64,000 nt of DNA, taken from positions 124,001 through 188,000 of the forward strand of contig VLTN01000013.1 of assembly GCA_008330645.1 (NCBI GenBank), in the 5' to 3' direction. Below the pieces are notes generated by a model. The model made no database searches, was not told where the DNA came from, and saw only the letters and a program-made list of their open reading frames with translations. Made by a program: the position numbers and the translations under genes. Positions within the stretch are counted from its first letter, which is position 1. The number at the start of each line of letters is the position of its first letter. Shown here piece by piece: positions 11,801 through 19,089 of the stretch. Source of the DNA: Cafeteria roenbergensis. Its lineage: Eukaryota; Sar; Bigyra; Bicosoecida; Cafeteriaceae.

Positions 11801-14800
11801 AGGCGGGAACAGCGTCGCGGGCAGGCGCGACTGCCGAGCCGTCGCCCGTGCGGTGGGAGCCGCCGCGGGTGCGGAGCCGCCTGGGAGCCGGCAGCAGCCT
11901 TGCTGGGAGTGCCAGCCGGGCGAGCGGGGACAGCGGCGCTACGGGCAAGCCGCCCTCCAGCGGAGCGCGACGGGCTCGGACCAGCATCCCGTTCGTCGGA
12001 GCCACAACGGAGGCCGCGCCCGCCGCGCCAGAGGCGGTGTCTTCGTACCCGGGGTCGCAGGGCGGGTTGCTCGCGCACGCGGGTACGCGGCTCCTCTCAG
12101 CGATGATTTTCATTCGCCGGGCAGACCGCATCCTGCGGCAGCGGCTGCAATACCTCGAGGGCAAACCAGCGGCGGTCCTGTGGCTGAACAGGGCTGTGCA
12201 GTCTGGCGTTTTCGCGTCGCTCATCATGCTCGCGATCGTGGCGAACACGGTGGTGCTTGCCATGGACCGGTACGACCTGACCGCCGGCGAGGACTTTGTG
12301 CTGGAGAGCATCAACGCGGGCCTCACCTTCCTATTCGCCGCGGAAATGGCGGCCAAGCTGCTGGGGCTGGGGTGGCGCGAGTACGCGGCGGACGGGTTCA
12401 ACCGTTTCGACGCCCTCATCGTCGTCGTGTCGCTTGTGGAGCTGGCGGTCTCGGGCCTGCCCAGCCGGCCGGCGGACCCCAGCGTGCCCGCTACAATCGT
12501 GTCCGGGGGTGCCCTCAGCGTGCTGCGCACGTTTCGGCTGCTGCGCGTGCTCAAGCTCGCGCGCACGGTCAAGTCCGTCCGGACGCTGCTGCTCGCCATT
12601 CTGGACTCGCTGCCAGACGTGGGGTGGATGACGGCTCTGCTCGTGCTGTTCCTCTTCATTTTCTCGGTCCTGGGCGTGCAGCTCTTCGCGGGGGTGATGG
12701 GCGGCGTGGAGGACGCGGGCATCGCGTTTGACAGCTTCTCCGAGTCAGTGCTCGCAGTGCTGCAGATAGTGACCGGGGACGACTTTCCGCTTGCCATGTC
12801 GGCCGTCGCAGAGGGCTCTGGGAGCGGCTGGTCCATCGCGTACTTTCTCTTGCTCCAGTCCTTCGGCGCGTACATCGTGATCAGCCTCTTCGTGGCGGTG
12901 CTCCTCGCCAAGCTGGCGCAGCAGACAGACGACTCGCTCGACGAAGAGGACTTCACTTCCCTTGCGCTGGCGTGGAGGGAGAAGTCGCTGAGGTCGGTGC
13001 CGGGTCAGCCGCCCGTGTTCGCGCCGCAGCTGCCTGCGGCAATGTCCTTGGCCGAGCGGCTGCGGGCGCTGCATCAGGAGCGATTGACGGCCGTTCGCGA
13101 GAAGCGTCGCAAGGCTGTCACAGGGGCAGGCGGCGTGTGGGCCGACAGCGACGACGATGAGCCCGCCACCACCGCCCCGGGGCACGGGCCGGCCGGGTCA
13201 GCCGTGCCCTCGCAGGCCACGTCGTCTGCCAACACTCCGGGGACCTTTTACACGGCGAACGGACATCGCGATAGCGACGCCGCGGGCCCTACGTCGTCGA
13301 GCCACGAGCTTCACCCCTCAAGGCAGCAGCTCCAGGGGCGGGGCCAGCCACAGGCGCTGCGGGCGCCGCCTCGCGCGGATGCGCGGGGCTGCACTGCTCC
13401 CCTCGACCTGCTCGACGTCACTGACCCGTCGCCGCGCCAGCTGGGGTCAGCCGACCCGCCGGGCGCTCTTGCGGACAAGCTGGCGTCGGGCGACGCCTCT
13501 GCCGCCCCGCTGAGCACCAGGTCCGGCAGAGCCGCCATGCTCGGCCAAGCCGCGTCGAACAGGAGCCTTCTCAGCGACGACACGTCGGGCCAGCGGCGGC
13601 GCAGCGCGTCCACTGCGACCGGCGAGCCCCCCACCCCCACGGGCGGGGCGGCCGGTGCGTCTCCCTCAGGCAGGAGCCACGGGGCCGGCGCGGGCGGCGC
13701 TGGGCAGTCCTTCAGCGCGTTCCCTCCCGCAGAGAGGCGCAGCGACGCCCCCCGCATGTCTGTGGGCACAGCTGACCCCGCTGCAACCAGCGGCCACGTC
13801 ATCGATCCTCGCACGTGGGGGCCGGGCGTGGACCCGCCAACCGACCTTGCTCTCGGCTGCCTGAGCCCCGCCAACTGCGCGAGGCAACGTGCCTACCGCC
13901 TGGCCCACTCGCCGTGGGTCGAGGCCGTGGTGCTGTGTCTGATCCTCCTCTCATGTGTCTGCCTCGCGCTCGACAGCCCGGAGCTGGACCCGTCCAGCCA
14001 GCTGGCGGTGGCGCTGCAGTGGCTGAACGTGGTGTTCGCCGTGCTGTTCGCCCTGGAGGCCGCGATGAAGGTGGTGGCGCTCGGCCTGTGGACGGGCCCC
14101 GCCCCAAACAGCCGCCTCGGCCTCCCGCAGGGGTATCTTCGGAACGCGTGGAACCTCATCGACGCCGTCGCCGTGGTCTTCTCAATCGCGGCCCTGGCTC
14201 TGCCCAGCGTCGGCGCGCTTCGCGTGCTGCGCGCCGTCCGCCCGGTGCGCGTGGTGGTGCGCTCCCCCGAGATTCGCATCGTGCTGCGGGCTCTGCTGGC
14301 AGCCTTGCCTTCCATCGCCAACGTGACGGCTCTCACGCTTCTGCTGTGGACGATTTTTGCCATCCTGGGCGTGTCGCTGTTCAAGGGAACGCTGTCCTCC
14401 TGCACCGACCCTTCGGTCGAGACCAAGGCGGCTTGCAACGGAACCTTCACGGGCGAGGACGGCTCGGTGGTGGCCCGCGAGTGGGGCCCCACGGCCGCTG
14501 ACTTCGATTCGTACCCCGGAGCGATGCTGACGCTGTTCCAGGCTTCGACGCTGAGCGCCTGGGCGGAGATGGCGAGGGTCATGATGGCGGCCCGCGGCGT
14601 GGACCTGGCCCCGAGCGGGAACGGGTCCCCGTTCAGCCTCGTCTACATGGCCTCCTTCGTGGTGGTTGGGAGCTGGCTCTGCCTGCAGCTCTTCACAGGC
14701 GTGGTGATCGACCGGTTCAGCCAGCTCCGGCGGGAGCTCGACGGCTCCGCGTTCCAGACCGAGAAGCAGCGGCGCTGGGCGAACACACGCAAGCTGCTCC

Positions 14801-17800
14801 GGGCGGTCAACCTCGAGGTGCGCAACGACCCTCCGGCCGGCTGCCTTCGCCGGGCTGCGTTCAACGTCGTGGAGCACGCGTGGTTTGAGCCCGCCGTGCT
14901 CGGCGTCATCCTGGCCAACACGCTGGCGATGACGCTCCAGTACTACGGCCAGAGCCCCGCGTGGGCCGCGGCCCTGGAGACGGCCGACTGGGTGTTTCTC
15001 GGCATCTTCACCGCGGAGGCCTTCCTCAAGCTCCTTGGCCTCGGCCCCGCGGTCTACTTCAAGGACCGCTGGAACGCCTTCGACGCCGCCGTGCTCGTCG
15101 TGTCGTACGCGTCCCTCGCGTTTCCGTCGGGAACGGGGGCGCCGGTGCTCCGCGTGTTCCGGCTTGGGAGGGTCCTGCGGCTGGTGCGCCGCGCCAGGAC
15201 GCTGCACAACCTCTTCCAGACGCTGGTGATGGCTCTGCCGGCGTTGTACAACGTGGGGGGGCTGCTCGCCGTGCTGTTCTTCGTCTTCAGCGTGGTGAGC
15301 ATGGGGGTGTGCGGGGACGCCGCGTTCGAGGACCCGGACGGCGAGGGCATCAGCCGGTTCGCGCACTTTCGAAACATCGGAATGTCGCTGATGACCCTCT
15401 ACCGCGTGTCGACGAACGACGCCTGGGAGGGGATCATGCGAAGCTGCCGCGCCGCGGCGCCCACGCCGGCGGGGGAGTCGCTCGTCACCCTCTTCTTCGT
15501 GGTGTTCATGGTGACGGTGAGCATGAGCATGCTCCAGCTCCTCATCGCCGTGGTGATTGAGACCTTCACGGAGCGGCAGGAGGCCGACGCGCAGGAGGAG
15601 ACGCTGGAGCGGGTGCGCCTGTGGACGTCGACGTGGAACCGAGAGTACGACCCGACTGCCGAGCGGTGGGTCCCGGCGTCGCTCTTCGCGTCGCTCCAGT
15701 GCGACGCCCCGGCGCCCTTTGGCTTCGCCACCACCGCTCTCTCCAGGGCGTCGGTGCAGCGGCTGCTGCTCCGCGTGCGCGTGGATGTGGTGAAGCGGCC
15801 CCATGGGACCGTGGCAAAGGCTGCCGCGAGGTTCATGGCCCGGCGCTACGGCGCAGTCAAGGCTGGGAACGGCCAGAGGCGGAAGCACGACCGCAAGCCG
15901 GGCCTCGGCAGCAGCGGTACCGGTGGGGTCGGCAGCAGCGGCGGCAACTTGAGCCAGTCGTCAGCGGCGGCAGGCGCCCCCTCGCACGTGTCCGCGGTCG
16001 TCCGGGCGCGGCGCCTGCTCCAGCGGGTGACCATTCGAAGCCGCGCGGGGGCGACTGGCAGCGAGGCCGGTTCCGTTTCAGCTCGCGGCGGGTCAGGCTT
16101 CGTCGGCGTCGTGGCGGCCCCTGCGAGCCGCAGCTCGTCACCGTCTCGGCGGCAGGTACCTGCGTCCCCGGTCACCTTGGCCGCAGGAGCCTCTCCGCGT
16201 CTGGGGCCGATGAGCGGCTCGGCCGCCACCGCGGCGCCCCCCGCCGGCGGAGCCACTGGACCGGCGACTGGCGCTCCGGCTCCAGCTGCTGGTCCTGCTG
16301 CTGCTGCTGCTGCTGCTGCCGCTGAAGCGAGGCAGGCCCGGCCCTCTGGCTCTGCCGCCGCTTCATGGGGCTCTGCCAAGCCTCCCCTCGTGCTCAGCGC
16401 GGCCGCTCGCGCCCGGCCCGCGCAGGCATCTGCGGCGGCCGTCCCTGCTCACAGCCGCGCCGCGTCCGGCGGCTTGCTTGGCGCCGCCAACGCCTCCACA
16501 AGCAAGTGGACCGCTAGCGTGGATCGCACAGACTCAGCCGACGTCAACCTCGCCTCAGCTTGCCGCACCCAGGACAGCGCGGCCACGTCAGGCGTGGCTG
16601 GGGCCCATCCCACGCCTCAGTCCACGACGATTCGGGGCCTGCCTGCCCGACGAACCTCCTTGTCCGACGGTCCGGGGATGTCCCTCGTGGTGGGGCGGCT
16701 GGGCCCCCTGAGCGGGTCGGGCGGGAACCAGGCGCTCCAGTGGGGCTCCGTGGCTCCTGATGCGGCCCCGACGGAGGTGCGTGTCGTGGAGGCCTGGGCT
16801 CTGCCGGCTGGCGTCCGTGGGCGCTTCCACGTGCGCCCGTTGGCCAGGGCCGGCGGCTTTGCAGCGGGTCCGATCCTGGCGACACAGGCCCAGCTGCTGG
16901 GCATGGAGGCCGGGGCGTGGATGGGCGGGCTGGCGGCCGTGGCCACGGCGGTGGGCAGCCCCCGCGCCGGCGACGCTGGCCGGGCGAGGGGCTGGCGCCG
17001 GAGCACGGCCGGCCAGTTCGGGCTGCCGCTCAGCGGGCAGGGCGGTGGGCGGGTTGGCCCCGCGGCAGGGGCCAACGCTGCTGCCGCCAGCCGCGGCCTT
17101 GCAAGCGCGCGTGCCAGCGCTGAGCCCGAGAGGGAGCTTCCCGTGGCGGCGGGGTGGTCGTCAATGCCGCACGCTGCCGTGGAGCGCGAATGCGGCGACG
17201 GCGCGCCTTCTGACGGGCCCGCCGCGGGCGCCGTGCCTCGGCGGGCGTCGGGGCAGGCGCCAGTGCGGGAGCGGCCTCCGGAGCGCAGGGTAGCCGCAGC
17301 GCGCGCGGCCGCTGCTGCAGCTGCCACTGGCGCTGGTGATGGAGATGGTGCTGCTGGTGCTGGCACGGCGGCGGCCAGTGGCGGCGTCGGCGGTGGCGGC
17401 GGCGGTGGTGGCGTCGGCGGCATCGCGGCGGGCGGCGCTCGCGGTGGTGGCTCCCTGGCCGCTTCCAGGATGCCGGCCAAGTCGGGAGGTGCGGCTGCGG
17501 GCACGGCTGACGAGAGCGGATCCGTGGAGCTGCGTGGGGCTCTGCCGGCCCGCCCGACGACGGGGCCCGCTCCTGCCGCGCCGCTGCGAGCCGTCGGGCC
17601 GGTGGCCACGTCGCGATCGGCTGCTGCGGGGCACGGGCTGCGTGTGGACGCCAGCCGCGAGACGCTCGACGACGCGACGCAGACGGAGGGCGCCGCCGCG
17701 AACTCTGGCCCGGGGGGTGCGGCAGCCGCGGCGTCCCCCCCGCTGCTGACACCTGCTGCCGTCGTGTCGCCCGCAGCCGTGCTGCCTCACGGGCTGGCGG

Positions 17801-18249
17801 CCGAGCCCCTGCAGCGGCGCGCTGGCCGCCCCCCGGCGCTGACGTCCGTGACGAGTGCTGGGCAGCACCCGCTGATGACTTCCGCGTCGAGGGAGCGCGG
17901 CGGCAGGAGCGGGCGGTCTTCAAGCTGGGCGTCGTCCCGCTGGCTGGCCGCCAACGCGCGCCCCACCGGCGAGTCGGCCGGGTCCATCGACCAGCGAAGG
18001 GGGCCCACCGCGCTTGAGAAGCCCGAGCTGTGGGTGGTCGAGTTCAACAGCGCGATTCACGCCCTGGCCAAGGTGGTAATCGGGCTCCGGACCAGCACCG
18101 ACAACAGGCGGCAGCTGCTGACTCGGCGATTCTTCCTGCACGAGTGGTTCGCTGTGGAGACCATCTCGCTGTGGTGGCTGGAAATCGAGCGGCGGGCGAG
18201 GCACGAGGCAATGGCTCAGTCGTCTGGGGCGGACGAGTGGCCGGAATGA
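8860..18249 (+). CDS. Four-domain voltage-gated cation channel alpha subunit, atypical filter
   Basis: A single uninterrupted frame of about 3129 residues starts at the ATG at 8860. Four six-helix domains are visible, with S1 near residues 28, 1115, 1687 and 2007. The S4 segments carry regularly spaced Arg/Lys (domain I RLLRALRPLRSINRLR; domain II RTFRLLRVLKLARTVKSVR; domain IV RVFRLGRVLRLVRRAR). The pore loops align gap-free with calcium channels. The four filter positions are Ala390 (SLANW), Asp1307 (TGDDF), Ser1899 (STLSAW) and Asp2187 (STNDAW). The family normally has EEEE (Cav), DEKA (Nav) or EEKE-type (NALCN). Long disordered linkers join I-II (about 650 residues) and II-III, and a roughly 900-residue Gly/Ala/Ser-rich tail follows domain IV. 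The III-IV linker has the usual short length. It acts in a membrane, probably plasma or flagellar. Ion selectivity cannot be told from sequence. Confidence 0.93.
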   Translation: MLAEPDSCASRVRRWRAWLLRHVVKARWFDGVVLACIVASSVVLALANPLAAPGDPLQDGLNVADLVFLCVFAVEALLKIVAMGVTRRCAPLARCCAGGCGSGSLAVAPESAAGGAPAGAQAGKLSAAGTPFAVVHGVAEAGEGSGARGSHASAAADTPQPNRKRKRRSSVFAAGERMIEAEEREANDGSGPGYFDVGWNWLDFAIVVSGAVEATAGSGGGSSASALRLLRALRPLRSINRLRALKVIVATLLTSFGDLAQVGVLLLFLWAVFSVAAMQLFGGALHQRCAATGEVLSPNRNPVTGVPSLDAAASIVGFCSSPGGPPTPLPNHSDAQISSSGSTGELLQPLGQCPPGLQCGVASRDPWFGYASFDNFGLALLNVYVVTSLANWTALMYMTFDAVGPGAFAFFLLLTLLTSFFAINLVVAVILRRFEDATADTEDEAAGAESATQEEELAAAMETLRAARDATSAAVAATLAQARAGHSASVEPSPTVSGASGDGRGAFEVSTGGEASAKSGATDGWEDATAGAARSGASLHSRSHSRSRAADSGRYEGGAVSGAGPTPLAWAQAVSREETPGSDAGVHGASVEGDAAAKRRSADQTRQPSPVASWQAGGTGAPALAASPGAGIGPAAAASRAGRAGDSTGRPHGGAIRTGGRVAWAAGDSDPVQLRGRARGRAGRGHSDRQGAPRGRDSGAGMSPSSASSGAGLPVAASRGSDRRSAGQATEELSSEALTGDTSMMSAADKVAFAGTLTAALALDTGSQRLLRVPARMRAAVAAEQQKRLRVVDLAVVAQKSTSRLVKFRPTEMVLEEVRSMADLRVTSRGRMRGAAGGAASGSASSESKHLAGPAVVVGRSSNASGASGGGRRSSGGRPGRPEPRSRASSATGSPRQDAADRRRLNGSADDDDLDVTSRGSPRSGAAGGLVPLLPPTAEWKARSHSEAVGARRPRRSAEAPSGGSAGEDVHPYAETTSGSEAGTASRAGATAEPSPVRWEPPRVRSRLGAGSSLAGSASRASGDSGATGKPPSSGARRARTSIPFVGATTEAAPAAPEAVSSYPGSQGGLLAHAGTRLLSAMIFIRRADRILRQRLQYLEGKPAAVLWLNRAVQSGVFASLIMLAIVANTVVLAMDRYDLTAGEDFVLESINAGLTFLFAAEMAAKLLGLGWREYAADGFNRFDALIVVVSLVELAVSGLPSRPADPSVPATIVSGGALSVLRTFRLLRVLKLARTVKSVRTLLLAILDSLPDVGWMTALLVLFLFIFSVLGVQLFAGVMGGVEDAGIAFDSFSESVLAVLQIVTGDDFPLAMSAVAEGSGSGWSIAYFLLLQSFGAYIVISLFVAVLLAKLAQQTDDSLDEEDFTSLALAWREKSLRSVPGQPPVFAPQLPAAMSLAERLRALHQERLTAVREKRRKAVTGAGGVWADSDDDEPATTAPGHGPAGSAVPSQATSSANTPGTFYTANGHRDSDAAGPTSSSHELHPSRQQLQGRGQPQALRAPPRADARGCTAPLDLLDVTDPSPRQLGSADPPGALADKLASGDASAAPLSTRSGRAAMLGQAASNRSLLSDDTSGQRRRSASTATGEPPTPTGGAAGASPSGRSHGAGAGGAGQSFSAFPPAERRSDAPRMSVGTADPAATSGHVIDPRTWGPGVDPPTDLALGCLSPANCARQRAYRLAHSPWVEAVVLCLILLSCVCLALDSPELDPSSQLAVALQWLNVVFAVLFALEAAMKVVALGLWTGPAPNSRLGLPQGYLRNAWNLIDAVAVVFSIAALALPSVGALRVLRAVRPVRVVVRSPEIRIVLRALLAALPSIANVTALTLLLWTIFAILGVSLFKGTLSSCTDPSVETKAACNGTFTGEDGSVVAREWGPTAADFDSYPGAMLTLFQASTLSAWAEMARVMMAARGVDLAPSGNGSPFSLVYMASFVVVGSWLCLQLFTGVVIDRFSQLRRELDGSAFQTEKQRRWANTRKLLRAVNLEVRNDPPAGCLRRAAFNVVEHAWFEPAVLGVILANTLAMTLQYYGQSPAWAAALETADWVFLGIFTAEAFLKLLGLGPAVYFKDRWNAFDAAVLVVSYASLAFPSGTGAPVLRVFRLGRVLRLVRRARTLHNLFQTLVMALPALYNVGGLLAVLFFVFSVVSMGVCGDAAFEDPDGEGISRFAHFRNIGMSLMTLYRVSTNDAWEGIMRSCRAAAPTPAGESLVTLFFVVFMVTVSMSMLQLLIAVVIETFTERQEADAQEETLERVRLWTSTWNREYDPTAERWVPASLFASLQCDAPAPFGFATTALSRASVQRLLLRVRVDVVKRPHGTVAKAAARFMARRYGAVKAGNGQRRKHDRKPGLGSSGTGGVGSSGGNLSQSSAAAGAPSHVSAVVRARRLLQRVTIRSRAGATGSEAGSVSARGGSGFVGVVAAPASRSSSPSRRQVPASPVTLAAGASPRLGPMSGSAATAAPPAGGATGPATGAPAPAAGPAAAAAAAAAEARQARPSGSAAASWGSAKPPLVLSAAARARPAQASAAAVPAHSRAASGGLLGAANASTSKWTASVDRTDSADVNLASACRTQDSAATSGVAGAHPTPQSTTIRGLPARRTSLSDGPGMSLVVGRLGPLSGSGGNQALQWGSVAPDAAPTEVRVVEAWALPAGVRGRFHVRPLARAGGFAAGPILATQAQLLGMEAGAWMGGLAAVATAVGSPRAGDAGRARGWRRSTAGQFGLPLSGQGGGRVGPAAGANAAAASRGLASARASAEPERELPVAAGWSSMPHAAVERECGDGAPSDGPAAGAVPRRASGQAPVRERPPERRVAAARAAAAAAATGAGDGDGAAGAGTAAASGGVGGGGGGGGVGGIAAGGARGGGSLAASRMPAKSGGAAAGTADESGSVELRGALPARPTTGPAPAAPLRAVGPVATSRSAAAGHGLRVDASRETLDDATQTEGAAANSGPGGAAAAASPPLLTPAAVVSPAAVLPHGLAAEPLQRRAGRPPALTSVTSAGQHPLMTSASRERGGRSGRSSSWASSRWLAANARPTGESAGSIDQRRGPTALEKPELWVVEFNSAIHALAKVVIGLRTSTDNRRQLLTRRFFLHEWFAVETISLWWLEIERRARHEAMAQSSGADEWPE
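16288..16326 (+). repeat. CTG/GCT trinucleotide run in the channel tail
   Basis: A near-perfect (CTG)n run, read in frame as GCT, gives a poly-alanine tract in the disordered C-terminal tail of the channel. Confidence 0.8.
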
Positions 18250-18305
18250 GCCGCTGCGCGCGCGTGCGCGTTTGGAAATTGTGTTGTGCGAATGGGCGTG
18301 CACTG

Positions 18306-18329
18306 CCCTGACCAGCAAAACAGTCAGGG
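18306..18329. repeat. Hairpin with 7-bp arms past the channel stop
   Basis: CCCTGAC (18306-18312) pairs perfectly with GTCAGGG (18323-18329) across a 10-nt A-rich loop. It begins 57 bp after the channel stop codon and could be a 3'-UTR structure. One such hairpin can arise by chance in GC-rich DNA. Confidence 0.5.
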
Positions 18330-18692
18330 TTCCCGCCGCGTGCGATGGAAGCGCGCCGCTGCACTGCCCGTGCATCGGGGCGCAGTGCCCGGCTGCGTGC
18401 CAATCGCGAACGCGGCTCTTGTTCCCCCCGCACGCAGCGTTTGGCCGCAGCCAGTTCGGAGCCCTGCAAGCAGTGCTGCTGGTCCCCCAGGAGCTTGTCG
18501 GGCGAAAGCCGGCTGCAAGTAGCACGTGTGAACGATTTTGATGCGATGGGCATGGGTGTGGCCGACGCGCCCCGTGCGAGGCGTGAGATCGTTGCGGATG
18601 CTGTCGAAGTCCGCGCAAAGCACCGCATGGACCTCCGCAGCACTAAGGAGCCTTGCATCCATGTCGCGGGATGCATCAAGGGAGAGCCTCAT
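18324..18692 (-). CDS. Possible small protein, unrecognised
   Basis: A 122-residue frame starts at the ATG at 18692. The first ~54 residues (MRLSLDASRDMDARLLSAAE onward) look protein-like and helix-forming, with less Ala/Gly/Arg bias than the surrounding spurious frames. The remainder looks like noise, so an intron or a different end is possible. Strand alternation of the surrounding genes favours a minus-strand gene here. I recognise no domain. Confidence 0.3.
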   Translation of the reverse strand: MRLSLDASRDMDARLLSAAEVHAVLCADFDSIRNDLTPRTGRVGHTHAHRIKIVHTCYLQPAFARQAPGGPAALLAGLRTGCGQTLRAGGTRAAFAIGTQPGTAPRCTGSAAARFHRTRREP

Positions 18693-19089
18693 AGCACGGG
18701 TGGTCCGCGTCGCGCGCCGCGCGGCGACGATAAACTGAAGGAATGAGCAAGCCGAATCACGGCTCGCGCCTTCCAGCCCGGCGCAAGGCCATCCTCCACC
18801 GGCTCGTGGTCAGGCAGACTTGCCGAGACCCATGCTGCGGTTCGGGCGCGAAAATCGTCACCCCAAGCCATGCTAGGGCACGGGGAGCAGCCATAAGGTG
18901 CGCTGGCAGAAAAGCTTACAACGCCTGTCTGTAACCCTTACAGTGGCCGAAAAATTGTTAACTTTTTGCTAACAAAAATTTGGACTCTGCCAGCAGAAGA
19001 CGAGCAATTTCCGGTAGAGCCCGAGGTGGACCAAGGCGGCTTGGCGCGCGGAACGAAGAGCGCGGCCCGCCACCTCCGCGCCGTGGAAC
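18693..19089. promoter_or_regulatory. Upstream region with an AT-rich island
   Basis: This region lies upstream of the gene starting at 19090. It contains the most AT-rich patch I saw in the window (about 18945-18982). Within that patch TTGTTA (18955-18960) is inverted as TAACAA (18970-18975) around a T-run. It ends 107 bp before the ATG. A promoter or protein-binding site is likely by position. Confidence 0.45.

Noticed and set aside
14182-15888. 568-residue minus-strand open frame under the channel gene
   Set aside because: Mirror of conserved channel domains III-IV; long antisense frames are expected at this GC content.
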